This document shows, in pieces, positions 14,764 through 22,364 of a DNA stretch of 23,048 nucleotides. Made by a program: the position numbers and the translations under genes. Within the stretch, counting starts at the first letter, position 1, and every line of letters starts with the position of its first letter. Where the stretch lies: positions 1 through 23,048 of the forward strand of contig CAVGIU010000016.1 in assembly GCA_963629425.1 (NCBI GenBank). Direction: 5' to 3'. The notes below the pieces were generated by a model, which was given only the letters and a program-made list of their open reading frames with translations, did not search any database and was not told the DNA's origin. The DNA is from F23-B02 sp963629425 (GTDB lineage: Bacteria; Bacillota; Clostridia; Oscillospirales; Oscillospiraceae).

Positions 14764-15630
14764 ATGAAAAAAGAAAACAGAGCAATACTCGAGATGCTCA
14801 TGTGTGCGGCGCTTTGGAGCATCGCAGGAATATTCATAAAGCTCATACCGTGGAATTCCTTTGTCATATCCGCTCTGCGAAGCTTTTTCGCGGGGCTGAC
14901 GGTGCTTGTATACATACGCATAAAAGGCTACAAAATAATATTTAATCGACAGACTCTTATTCCGGGACTTCTGCTCGGTCTTGTCTACATTGCCTTTGTT
15001 GCGGCAAACAAGCTCACTACTGCTGCAAACGCAATCGTATTGCAGTTTACGGATCCGATATTTATCGTCATATTCTCGGCTCTTTTCTTCGGAAAGCGCT
15101 TTAAAAAGCGCGATTTCATCGCCGTTATCTGCACCTTTATAGGTATCGGCATGTTCTTCCTCGATCAGCTGTCGGAGGGATATCTTCTCGGCAACTTTGT
15201 TGCCATATTTGCCGGCGCATGCCTCGGCGGAATGTTCATAGCCATGGGCGAGGCCGAAACACAGGAGCGCTTTTCCGCGATGCTCATTGGTCAGGCTGTA
15301 GCTTTCATATTCGGTCTGCCGTTTATTATCACGACAAAGCCGGAGCTCTCGGCTCTGCCGGTACTGTATATAATCATCCTCGGTGTTTTGCAGCTGGGCA
15401 TACCGTATATTCTCTACGGCAGAGCGGCAGAGCACTGCCCACCGCTTGCGTGCAGCCTCCTCGGAGCCGTGGAACCGCTTTTGAATCCGGTGTGGGTGCT
15501 CATATTTGACGGCGAAAAGCCGGGACTCTTCGCGCTCATAGGCGGAGTTATCGTTATCGTCTCCGTAACGGTTTGGTGCATTGCCGGAAGTAAGGACAGC
15601 GAGGTAGCAGATGCGCGAGAAGCTTCTTGA
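14764..15630 (+). CDS. EamA/DMT-superfamily permease
   Basis: A 288-residue inner-membrane protein with about ten hydrophobic segments arranged as two EamA repeats, the usual length and design of drug/metabolite transporters (RhaT/YdcZ-like). The first repeat has MLMCAALWSIAGIFIKLI and the QFTDPIFIVIFSALFFGKR motif. The second repeat has the corresponding LLGAVEPLLNPVWVLIFDGE, with the family's conserved Glu-Pro before a helix. Proteins of this group export amino acids, nucleobases or other metabolites; the substrate cannot be inferred. GGAG (14754-14757) lies 6 bases before the ATG. The last 20 bases overlap uvrC. No promoter is obvious, so expression probably comes from read-through of the ptsH hairpin. 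Confidence 0.88.
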   Translation: MKKENRAILEMLMCAALWSIAGIFIKLIPWNSFVISALRSFFAGLTVLVYIRIKGYKIIFNRQTLIPGLLLGLVYIAFVAANKLTTAANAIVLQFTDPIFIVIFSALFFGKRFKKRDFIAVICTFIGIGMFFLDQLSEGYLLGNFVAIFAGACLGGMFIAMGEAETQERFSAMLIGQAVAFIFGLPFIITTKPELSALPVLYIIILGVLQLGIPYILYGRAAEHCPPLACSLLGAVEPLLNPVWVLIFDGEKPGLFALIGGVIVIVSVTVWCIAGSKDSEVADAREAS

Positions 15631-17425
15631 AAAAGCAAATAAGCTGCCCATGCTCCCGGGTGTGTATATCATGCTCGACGAGACGGGGCAGGTCATATAC
15701 GTCGGCAAGGCAAAAAAGCTCAAAAACCGTGTGACGAGCTATTTTCGCGGCTCGCACCTGCCCAAGGTTGAGGCTATGGTGCAGAAGGTCTCGGACTTCA
15801 ATGTCATCGTCGTTAATTCAGAGTTTGAGTCACTGATCCTTGAAAACTCTCTTATAAAGCAGCATCAGCCGCATTATAATATCCTCCTGAAGGACGATAA
15901 GGGCTATCCTTTTATAAGACTCGATAAAAAAGCGCCGTATCCGCGCTTTACGATATCAGGCAGCGCGAAAAAGGACGGCGCGGTATACTTTGGCCCCTTC
16001 GGCGGCAGAAGCGTTACGCGCGATATAATTAACGCTGCGTCCAAAGCCGTCGGCCTTGCGACGTGCTCGAAGCGCTTCCCGCGCGATATCGGCAAGGACA
16101 GACCCTGCCTGAACTACCACATGGGCAACTGCCGCGGCTGGTGCAGGGGAGAGCTTACGGCGGAGGAGTATCGCCTCGCCGTCGAGCAGGTCTGCCTAAT
16201 CCTCGGCGGCAAGACCGCTGAGCTCATCGACGAGCTAACGACGAAGATGATGGATGCATCCGAGCAGCTGCGGTTCGAAACTGCCGCTGAGCTGCGAGAC
16301 AGAATACGCGCCATAAAGAGCGTATCGAATAAGCAGAAGGTCATAGCTACGGCATTTTCAGATACCGACGCTGTCGGATTCGTGCGCGGAGCAAAAAGCT
16401 GCTTCGTGGTTTTGCATTTTAACGACGGCTCACTTACGGGCAAGGATTTTGAGCTCGTGCCCGAGCCTCTTGAGAGTGACTGCGAGGCGATATCGGCGTA
16501 TATGCGTCAGTATTATGTGTCACGCGGACTAATGCCTAAGAACATTCTCCTGCGTGAAATGCCGGAGGATGCCGAGGCGCTCAGCCGGCTATTCGCTCAG
16601 CTATCGGGCCGAAAAGTGAGCATCGAAGTGCCTCAGCGAGGCGACAGGCTGCGTCTTGTCGAGCGAGCCGAGATGAATGCCTCCGAGGAGATACTGCGTG
16701 CAACGACAGTTCAGCAGCGCAGAACAAATACCCTCCTGTGGCTTCAAAAGTCGCTGGAGCTGCCCGAATATCCCGGGCGTATCGAGGCCTTTGACGTTTC
16801 AAACCTCGGAGATACGGGCATCGTGGCTGCGATGACCGTGCATAAGGACGGCAGACCCTATAAAAAGGACTATCGCAAGTTCAGGATACGCGATCTTGAT
16901 ATACGCGATGACTATGCAAGCATGTCGCAGGCTGTCTATCGCCGCTTTGCGCATTTGAAGAACGGTGACAGCGGCTTTGCGGAAAAGCCGCAGCTGCTGC
17001 TCATTGACGGAGGCATAACTCATGCAGCGGCAGCCGAGCGCTCGCTCGGCGAGCTCGGCATAAGCGTGCCCGTGTTCGGCATGGTAAAGGACGATCGGCA
17101 CAGAACGCGCGCGCTGGTCACGAGCGCGGGACATGAGATATGTATAAACGGCAATCCGGCGGTATTCTCGCTTATCGGCAATATCCAGGAGGAAACGCAC
17201 CGCTTTGCCATCGAGTATCAGCGCTCGCTGCGAAACGAAAGCTTCGGCTCTGAGCTCAACTCCATTCCGGGAGTCGGCAGCGTCAGAAAAAACGAGCTGC
17301 TGCGCCATTTCAAAACTCTCAAGGCGATAAAAGCGGCGAGTATGGACGAGTTGAGCACAGTCGTTCCGAAGAATACGGCCAAAGCTGTTTTTGATTACTA
17401 TCATAAGAATGAGGAAAAGACATGA
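15611..17425 (+). CDS. uvrC: UvrABC excinuclease subunit C
   Basis: UvrC makes both incisions around DNA lesions in nucleotide-excision repair. The 604-residue product has the GIY-YIG 3'-nuclease domain (GVYIM at 17-21, YVGKAKKLKNRV at 30-41). A Cys cluster follows (Cys152, Cys166, Cys174, Cys178, with RPCLNYHMGNCRGWC), matching the reported iron-sulfur ligands of UvrC. Then come the UVR motif that binds UvrB (about 206-240), the RNase-H-like 5'-nuclease with Asp395, Asp466 and His530, and helix-hairpin-helix motifs (about 548-600). All catalytic residues are present. The start lies 20 bases inside the permease gene with GAGG 7 bases upstream; the stop overlaps rsmD by ATGA. Confidence 0.97.
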   Translation: MREKLLEKANKLPMLPGVYIMLDETGQVIYVGKAKKLKNRVTSYFRGSHLPKVEAMVQKVSDFNVIVVNSEFESLILENSLIKQHQPHYNILLKDDKGYPFIRLDKKAPYPRFTISGSAKKDGAVYFGPFGGRSVTRDIINAASKAVGLATCSKRFPRDIGKDRPCLNYHMGNCRGWCRGELTAEEYRLAVEQVCLILGGKTAELIDELTTKMMDASEQLRFETAAELRDRIRAIKSVSNKQKVIATAFSDTDAVGFVRGAKSCFVVLHFNDGSLTGKDFELVPEPLESDCEAISAYMRQYYVSRGLMPKNILLREMPEDAEALSRLFAQLSGRKVSIEVPQRGDRLRLVERAEMNASEEILRATTVQQRRTNTLLWLQKSLELPEYPGRIEAFDVSNLGDTGIVAAMTVHKDGRPYKKDYRKFRIRDLDIRDDYASMSQAVYRRFAHLKNGDSGFAEKPQLLLIDGGITHAAAAERSLGELGISVPVFGMVKDDRHRTRALVTSAGHEICINGNPAVFSLIGNIQEETHRFAIEYQRSLRNESFGSELNSIPGVGSVRKNELLRHFKTLKAIKAASMDELSTVVPKNTAKAVFDYYHKNEEKT

Positions 17426-17961
17426 GAATTATAAGCGGTATAAAGCGTGGAAAAAAGCTCAAAGAGCCCGATAACTATGATATACGCCCCACGACCGATA
17501 TGGTCAAGGAGTCGATGTTCAACATCATACAGTTCGATATCGAGGGCAGAAGAGTGCTCGACCTGTTTGCGGGCACGGGTCAGCTCGGCCTTGAGTGCCT
17601 CAGCCGCGGCGCAAGGGAAGTGACCTTCGTCGATCAGAGCAGGGAGTCGATAGCCCTCGTAAAGCAGAATATAAAGGGCTGCGGCTTTGAAGCGCGCGTC
17701 GTGCAGAGCGATTCCATAGCCTTTCTCGAGCGAGGCGAAAAGTTCGATCTTATCATCATAGATCCCCCTTATGCGACAAATCTTATAGATAAAGCGCTGC
17801 AAATCATCAATTCCGTTGACATCTTGACGGAAAGTGGTATAATTGTGTGCGAAAGTGGGCGCGAAAAGCCCATGCCGGAGATGAATATGCCTTACTTTAA
17901 GTGTAAGGAATACAATTACGGCAAAGTTAAGCTTACAACCTACAGCAGGGAGACAAATTAA
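17422..17961 (+). CDS. rsmD: 16S rRNA (guanine-966-N2)-methyltransferase
   Basis: RsmD is a SAM-dependent class I methyltransferase acting on G966 of 16S rRNA during 30S assembly. The 179-residue product has the family N-terminus MRIISG, RPTTDMVKESMFNI (22-35), SAM motif I LDLFAGTG (46-53), an acidic residue after strand 2 (FVDQS) and the catalytic DPPY (114-117). Length is typical. It starts in an ATGA overlap with uvrC and its stop overlaps coaD as TAATG. The pair rsmD-coaD is conserved across many bacteria (ylbH-ylbI in B. subtilis). Confidence 0.95.
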   Translation: MRIISGIKRGKKLKEPDNYDIRPTTDMVKESMFNIIQFDIEGRRVLDLFAGTGQLGLECLSRGAREVTFVDQSRESIALVKQNIKGCGFEARVVQSDSIAFLERGEKFDLIIIDPPYATNLIDKALQIINSVDILTESGIIVCESGREKPMPEMNMPYFKCKEYNYGKVKLTTYSRETN

Positions 17962-18452
17962 TGAGTCTTGCTATATGCCCCGGCAGCTTTGACCCGATAA
18001 CGCTCGGCCATCTTGATATTATAAGGCGAGCGTCGAAGATATTCGATAAGGTCACAGTGTGCATCATGTATAACGCGACGAAAACAAATCCCATGTTTTC
18101 TATAGACGAGCGCGCTGCGATGGTCAAAAAGGTCGTTGGAAGTTTACCCAATGTCGAGGTCGATACCTCGGATGGGCTGCTCGCAGAGTACGCAAAGCAG
18201 TTCGACGGCGCGGTACTGGTAAAGGGAATTAGGGCTACATCTGATTTTGAGTATGAATTTCAGATGAACCATATAAATAAAAAAATAAATCCCGCCCTTG
18301 AAACGATGTTTCTTGCAGCAAGTGAAAAATATACTTTTCTGAGCTCATCCGTTGTGCGCGAGATGGTGTCATACGGTGCAGACCTTACGGGCTTCGTTCC
18401 GCCCGAGATAATGGATGAGATAACGGAAAGGGCCAAGCTGTGGAAAAAATAA
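17961..18452 (+). CDS. coaD: Phosphopantetheine adenylyltransferase
   Basis: CoaD adenylates 4'-phosphopantetheine to dephospho-CoA, the penultimate step of CoA synthesis. The 163-residue product is of normal length and shows the nucleotidyltransferase signature PGSFDPITLGHLD with TxGH at 14-17, the substrate-binding GIRATSDFEYE (89-99) and the second ATP motif SSSVVRE (128-134). The start is fixed by the TAATG overlap with rsmD. In B. subtilis coaD is followed directly by ylbJ; here a coiled-coil gene follows and a YlbJ-like gene is about 11 kb upstream. Confidence 0.97.
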   Translation: MSLAICPGSFDPITLGHLDIIRRASKIFDKVTVCIMYNATKTNPMFSIDERAAMVKKVVGSLPNVEVDTSDGLLAEYAKQFDGAVLVKGIRATSDFEYEFQMNHINKKINPALETMFLAASEKYTFLSSSVVREMVSYGADLTGFVPPEIMDEITERAKLWKK

Positions 18453-18464
18453 AAAAGCACAGCT
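18436..18464 (+). repeat. Inverted repeat across the coaD stop codon
   Basis: AGCTGTG (18436-18442) and CACAGCT (18458-18464) are perfect 7-base arms around a 15-base A-rich loop that contains the coaD stop. No T run follows, so it is not an intrinsic terminator. It could be an mRNA processing or stability element, or chance. Confidence 0.4.
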
Positions 18465-18511
18465 GAACTGTCAAAAACTTTGTGTGCGGCGTAACCGCAT
18501 GGAGGATCAAT

Positions 18512-19030
18512 ATGAGCGAGAATAATGTTGAGGTAATGGAGCTTATCGAAACTCTCTACACTATGGTGACAGAGGCATGGGGCGTTCCTCTCGGAAACGA
18601 TAAATGCATAGTAGAGAGAGAAAATGTTCTGCAGATATTAAACGAGATCAAAACGCGTATTCCCGTCGAGCTTGCCGAGGCAAAGCGCCTTGTGTCCGCA
18701 CGCGATGAGTTTATCGGCAATGCCAAGCGCGAGGCGGAGTCTATCCGCAAGAACGCCGAGGATAAGGCACGCGCAATGCTCGAAGAGCAGGAGATAGTGC
18801 GCGTTGCAAAGCAACACAGCGCAGAGCTCGTAAACAACGCAGAGTACAAATCCAAAGAGCTTCGCCGCGTTGCAAACGAATATGTCGATGAGATACTCCG
18901 CCGCACAGAGGAAACTGTCGGCTCAGCGCTCAAATCCATAAATCAGTCGAGGGCGAGCTTCCGCAGCCTTGCAGGTTCCACGGCTCCCGCGCAGCCTGTC
19001 AGCCAGGACGAGGACGAGGATACCGAATGA
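18512..19030 (+). CDS. Coiled-coil protein of the clostridial coaD neighbourhood
   Basis: A 172-residue, highly charged, mostly helical protein. Residues about 30-150 form a long amphipathic coiled coil rich in Glu, Lys, Arg and Ala (AKREAESIRKNAEDKARAML and following). The last 20 residues are acidic and probably disordered (QDEDEDTE). No membrane segment or catalytic motif is visible. Similar proteins lie next to coaD in many Clostridia and are often labelled 'ATPase' or V-ATPase subunit H-like on coiled-coil similarity alone; a DivIVA- or AtpF-like structural role is equally possible. ATG 18512 is chosen because GGAGGA (18501-18506) lies 5 bases upstream; the in-frame GTG 18482 has none. 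A strong terminator follows 17 bases after the stop. Confidence 0.75.
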   Translation: MSENNVEVMELIETLYTMVTEAWGVPLGNDKCIVERENVLQILNEIKTRIPVELAEAKRLVSARDEFIGNAKREAESIRKNAEDKARAMLEEQEIVRVAKQHSAELVNNAEYKSKELRRVANEYVDEILRRTEETVGSALKSINQSRASFRSLAGSTAPAQPVSQDEDEDTE

Positions 19031-19047
19031 TAACAGATAATTATAAT

Positions 19048-19077
19048 GGAGACGCTGTATAGCGTCTCCGTTTTTTT
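19048..19077 (+). terminator. Intrinsic terminator of the uvrC-rsmD-coaD unit
   Basis: GGAGACGCT (19048-19056) and AGCGTCTCC (19061-19069) form a perfect 9-bp stem with loop GTAT, followed by G and seven Ts (19071-19077). Textbook factor-independent terminator. Confidence 0.95.
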
Positions 19078-19083
19078 AGGCAC

Positions 19084-19120
19084 AATAAATTAAGCGCCAC
19101 CCATACGGATGGCGCTTAAT
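19084..19120 (-). terminator. Terminator of the leftward acyl-CoA operon
   Basis: ATTAAGCGCCA (19089-19099) pairs perfectly with TGGCGCTTAAT (19110-19120), 11 bp with a 10-base loop. On the - strand the stem runs into TTAATTTATTG, a short T-rich tract; on the + strand no T run follows. It lies about 135 bases beyond the CoA-transferase stop and just past the opposing terminator. Confidence 0.65.
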
Positions 19121-19254
19121 CTTAGGGAAGGAATAAGGAAGGAGAATAATGAATTGGTGAACTGATTGGCAGGGCTCCGGAAGCCCGGCGCATCTGATAC
19201 CGGACTTCCGGAAATATGGGGGAAGAGGATTATGATAAATAGCTTAGATGATTA
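19121..19254. other. Structured convergent intergenic region (3' UTR of the CoA-transferase gene)
   Basis: No credible gene is present. It contains a purine-rich run (19124-19145) and a hairpin of TCCGGAAG (19176-19183) with CTTCCGGA (19205-19212), continued inward by CCGG/CCGG. A competing small hairpin is GGGCT-CCGGA-AGCCC (19172-19186). These lie in the 3' UTR of the - strand transcript and could stabilise it. Confidence 0.5.
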
Positions 19255-20511
19255 TCAGATGAGCTTTTTTTCCTTGAGATCGGCTATCTTTGCATCGTCG
19301 TAGCCCAAAATACCCTTGAGGATAGTGTCGGTATCCTGACCGAGCCTCGGAGCGCCGCGCCATACCTGGCCGGGGGTGCCGGACAGCTTCGGAACGATGC
19401 CGAAAGCGGTGATGTCCTTGTCGAGGGTCTGATCATGGTATTCGATGAAGTCTCCGCGGCTCTGATAGTGAGGATTTTCCAGGCAGTCCTTGGGACCCAT
19501 TACGCGGCTGCAGGGGACTTTGAACTTTGCCATTGCGTCCTCGATCTCCTGAGCGGTGTGTGCAGCGCACCACTCGATGACCTTTGCGTCGAGCTCGCGG
19601 CCCTTTTCGGAGGCAACGGCCTCAATGCCGGAGGAGCAATCCTTGTAGTTGAAGTAATCAAGGTCAAAGCCGAATGCCTGGATAGCTCTCTTGTATACGC
19701 CGGGGCCGAATGCGCCGACTGCTACGTCGTAGCCGTCCTTGGACTTAAACAGACCGTAGGGCTGGAATGCGGCGGACTTATTGCCGGAGCGGGTGTTCTG
19801 ACGGCCTGCCATGGTGTAGGAAGTGTACAGATCGCAGCAGTAGCTCGCCTGGACCTCGAACTGGGCGACGTCGACGACCTGGCCCTTGCCGGTCTTGAGG
19901 ACGTTTATATAAGCTGCGAGTATGCCGAATACGGCAGCGTATGCGGAGGTGAAGTCATTGAGCCAGGGCTTACCGACGACGGGGTCACCGTCCTTTTCGC
20001 CGTTAAGACCCATCCAGCCGGAGAATGCCTGACCTATCATGTCGTAGGATGCTCTGTCGCAGTACTCAGGCAGACCGCCGAATGCCGGGTTGCCGTAGCC
20101 GCTGATGTGAGCGATGATCAGGCGGGGGTTGACCTCAAGCAGATCCTCGTCGCGTATGCCGAGCTTTTCAAGCCATACCATGTTCTCCATGAACACGTCG
20201 GCCTCCTTGATAAGACCGTAGAACAGCTCCTTGACCTCGGGATGTTTGAGATTGAGCTCAAGCGAGAGAGAGAGCTTGTTGCGTCCATCCTGTGCCCAAG
20301 AGGTGCTGACGACCTTGTCATCTTCCTTTGCAAAGGGAGCGAGAACACGGAGAGTGTCGCCGACGCCGGGACGCTCGATGTGGATGACCTCTGCGCCGAA
20401 GTCTGCAAGCAGAGTTGCTGCGTAGGGCATTGCTATCAGAGAGCCGGTGTCAATAATGCGCATTCCTGCGAAAGGACCGTATTCGGGAATAAGAGATTTA
20501 CGTTCGCTCAT
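19255..20511 (-). CDS. CaiB/BaiF-family (class III) CoA-transferase
   Basis: Family III enzymes move CoA between acids through an aspartyl-CoA intermediate. The 418-residue protein begins YGPFAGMRIIDTGS and has LLADFGAEVIHIE, NPRLIIAHISGYG, SYDMIGQAFSGWMGLNG, and near the end GQVWRGAPRLGQDTDTIL. This pattern is shared with carnitine CoA-transferase CaiB and bile-acid CoA-transferase BaiF. The predicted catalytic Asp is Asp186 in WLNDFTSA. Length is normal (CaiB about 405). The ATG has AAGGAG about 8 bases upstream. It is the last gene of the operon, 34 bases after etfA. The combination with an acyl-CoA dehydrogenase and EtfBA parallels cai/fix, but bile-acid, aryl-lactate and short-chain substrates are also handled by this family, so the acid is unknown. 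Confidence 0.9.
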   Translation of the reverse strand: MSERKSLIPEYGPFAGMRIIDTGSLIAMPYAATLLADFGAEVIHIERPGVGDTLRVLAPFAKEDDKVVSTSWAQDGRNKLSLSLELNLKHPEVKELFYGLIKEADVFMENMVWLEKLGIRDEDLLEVNPRLIIAHISGYGNPAFGGLPEYCDRASYDMIGQAFSGWMGLNGEKDGDPVVGKPWLNDFTSAYAAVFGILAAYINVLKTGKGQVVDVAQFEVQASYCCDLYTSYTMAGRQNTRSGNKSAAFQPYGLFKSKDGYDVAVGAFGPGVYKRAIQAFGFDLDYFNYKDCSSGIEAVASEKGRELDAKVIEWCAAHTAQEIEDAMAKFKVPCSRVMGPKDCLENPHYQSRGDFIEYHDQTLDKDITAFGIVPKLSGTPGQVWRGAPRLGQDTDTILKGILGYDDAKIADLKEKKLI

Positions 20512-20545
20512 TTTATTAGCTCCTTTTTTGAAATATTTTATGGTG

Positions 20546-21541
20546 TTACTTTCTTTTCTTTATCTCTTCGATTATTGCCGGAACGAGACTGCGGTAATCG
20601 GCGACAGCGCCGTAATGGGAGATATCGAATATGGGAACTCCCGTGGTGTGGTTTATGCTGATGATGCACTTGGAGTTCTGCATGCCGACCTGATACTGAA
20701 CAGAGCCGGAGATGGCAATGTTTATGATGTGGTCGGGCTTGACGGTCGCGCCTGACTGACCGATCTGATCCTCATGCGGCAGCCAGCCGTTGTCGACGAT
20801 GGGACGAGAAGCAGCTACCTGACCGCCGAGAAGTTCTGCCAGCTCGCCGAGCATCTTGAGGTCTTCCTCACTCTTTATGCCGCGCCCGCCGCAGACGAGA
20901 AGGTCTGCCTTGTCAATCGGCTCGCGGTCGCTGACCTTCTGCGCGGTCTCAAGAACCTCAAAGCAGTCCTCTGCGCAGATGTTTACGGTCTCGGTGATGA
21001 CCTCGCCCTGACGGCTATCGTCGGGCTCGAGCGGAACGAACATCTTCGGACGAACGGTTGCCATCTGCGGACGGCACTCGAGGATAACGATGTGTGCAAG
21101 GATGCTGCCGCCGTATGCGGGAGTCGTCTGATAGAACACATCGTCCTCGTCATAGCCGAGGTCTATCGCGTCGGCGGTGAGGCCGGTTTTGAGAGAGACC
21201 ATCACGCGCGGAGCGAAGTCACGGCCGAGGCTCGTAGCACCGTATAGGATGATAGAGGGCTTATACTTTTCAGCAAGCTGAGTCATGGCCTGCTGATAGG
21301 GACGAGCACTGTAAGCAGCGAGCGCCGCATCCTCCGCGACAATGACCTTGTCCGCACCGTGCGCGATGAGCGTGGGGGCGAGTGCCTTGACATCGCTGCC
21401 GAGGAGGATCGCGTAAATGTCCTCGCCGTTGTGAGCCTTCAGCTCCTGCGCCTTAGCGAGAAGCTCAAGAGAAACGGGATTGAGAACGCCGTTCTGCTGT
21501 TCGGCAAATATCCATATGCCTTTGTAATCTTCTTTTGCCAT
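20546..21541 (-). CDS. etfA: Electron transfer flavoprotein subunit alpha
   Basis: EtfA binds FAD and, with EtfB, shuttles electrons between an acyl-CoA dehydrogenase and other carriers in the cytoplasm. The 331-residue protein has the N-terminal ETF domain with GATSLGRDFAPRV and TGLTADAIDL (about 101-128), and the C-terminal FAD domain with CGGRGI (217-222), AASRPIVDNGWLPH (243-256), QIGQSGATVKP (259-269), ISGSVQYQVGM (277-287) and a final APIF-like VPIF motif. These blocks resemble EtfA of clostridial butyryl-CoA dehydrogenase systems. In the motif usually read as ISGAIQH, Tyr283 replaces the common His. GAGGAGGTG (21547-21555) overlaps the etfB stop, 12 bases before etfA starts, so the pair is coupled. 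Confidence 0.95.
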   Translation of the reverse strand: MAKEDYKGIWIFAEQQNGVLNPVSLELLAKAQELKAHNGEDIYAILLGSDVKALAPTLIAHGADKVIVAEDAALAAYSARPYQQAMTQLAEKYKPSIILYGATSLGRDFAPRVMVSLKTGLTADAIDLGYDEDDVFYQTTPAYGGSILAHIVILECRPQMATVRPKMFVPLEPDDSRQGEVITETVNICAEDCFEVLETAQKVSDREPIDKADLLVCGGRGIKSEEDLKMLGELAELLGGQVAASRPIVDNGWLPHEDQIGQSGATVKPDHIINIAISGSVQYQVGMQNSKCIISINHTTGVPIFDISHYGAVADYRSLVPAIIEEIKKRK

Positions 21542-21553
21542 ATCAGCACCTCC

Positions 21554-22339
21554 TCAGACAAGATGCTCGCTTGCGAGCATATCGACGAACTGCACTGCCA
21601 TTTCCTCGGCAGAGCCCTCAAAGTACTTCGTATCGGTGTTGCGCTTGGGCGGCTCAAATACCTTCTTGGTGGAGGAGGGGGAGCCGGGGATACCGGTGCG
21701 CGTTGTATCAGCCTCGAGCGCTGCCGCATCCCAAACGGTTCTCGGCTTCTTGAGCGCTTTCATGATGTTAATGGGTGTTGCGTAGCGCGGAGTGTTTATC
21801 TCGCCGCATACGGTGACCAGTGCGGGGAGTTTTGCTCTTACGCGCTGAGTGCAGTCTTCAAGATTGCGGTCGCATACGACCCAGCCGTCCTGAACGTCTA
21901 TGCTCGTTGCGAGGGTGATCTGCGGAACATTGAGATAAGCGGCGGTTGCGGGGCCTGTCTGCGCCGTGTCGCCGTCAACTGCGTGGCGGCCGAACAGCAG
22001 CAGGTCATAGTCGCCGATTTTTTCGGCAGCCTTTGCAAGAGTGTACGCCGTCGCAAGGGTGTCCGCGCCGCCGAATGCGCGGTCGGACAGGAGATACGCC
22101 TCGTCGCAGCCGAGAGCGAGAGCCTTTTTGAGCATGTCCTCGGCCTGCGGGGGTCCCATGCTTATCGCAGCGACGGTAGCGCCGTACTTTTCCTTCAGCT
22201 GCACCGCAGCCTCTATTGCATTTGCGTCGAGGGGGTTTATCATGCTCTGCACGCCCTCGCGCTTGAGGTTGCCGGTTTTCGGATCGAGCTTAACGTCGTC
22301 CGTATCGGGAACCTGCTTAACAAAAACTAATATTTTCAT
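21554..22339 (-). CDS. etfB: Electron transfer flavoprotein subunit beta, bifurcating type
   Basis: The 261-residue partner of EtfA. It begins MKILVFVKQVPDT and contains MINPLDANAIEAA, SDRAFGGADTLATA (85-98) and DGDTAQTGP (122-130). These last two blocks are those of EtfB from electron-bifurcating systems such as Acidaminococcus fermentans, where they bind the second, bifurcating FAD rather than AMP. This supports coupling of NADH oxidation to ferredoxin and enoyl-CoA reduction; the sequence suggests but does not prove it. The start is the ATG at 22339, with GGAGAGA (22345-22351) 5 bases upstream. The frame is open further upstream (to 22462) only because it overlaps the preceding dehydrogenase gene. 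The gene lies 25 bases after acd. Confidence 0.93.
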   Translation of the reverse strand: MKILVFVKQVPDTDDVKLDPKTGNLKREGVQSMINPLDANAIEAAVQLKEKYGATVAAISMGPPQAEDMLKKALALGCDEAYLLSDRAFGGADTLATAYTLAKAAEKIGDYDLLLFGRHAVDGDTAQTGPATAAYLNVPQITLATSIDVQDGWVVCDRNLEDCTQRVRAKLPALVTVCGEINTPRYATPINIMKALKKPRTVWDAAALEADTTRTGIPGSPSSTKKVFEPPKRNTDTKYFEGSAEEMAVQFVDMLASEHLV

Positions 22340-22364
22340 TACTATCTCTCCGAATCGTGCTATA

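Noticed and set aside
14746..15723. - strand open frame (325 codons) across the permease and uvrC start
   Set aside because: Opposite a hydrophobic protein; its Tyr/Arg/Lys/Glu-rich composition is the mirror of membrane-segment codons, with no domain or ribosome binding site.
19149..19160. Tiny frame MNW-stop behind GGAAGGAG on the + strand, a possible Trp leader peptide
   Set aside because: It lies after the strong terminator at 19077 and no rightward gene follows, so there is nothing to attenuate.
19232..19303. 23-codon + strand frame behind GGGGGAAGAGG
   Set aside because: Mostly antisense to the end of the CoA-transferase gene, no promoter and no recognisable peptide.
19435..20661. Long + strand open frame (408 codons) across the CoA-transferase gene
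   Set aside because: It is antisense to a gene with clear family motifs, has no ribosome binding site, and its composition (Cys, Val, Leu, Ala-rich) is that of an antisense frame in G+C-rich coding DNA.
21359..22330. + strand open frame (323 codons) across etfB and the start of etfA
   Set aside because: Antisense shadow of two well-supported ETF genes; no recognisable domain or start signal.
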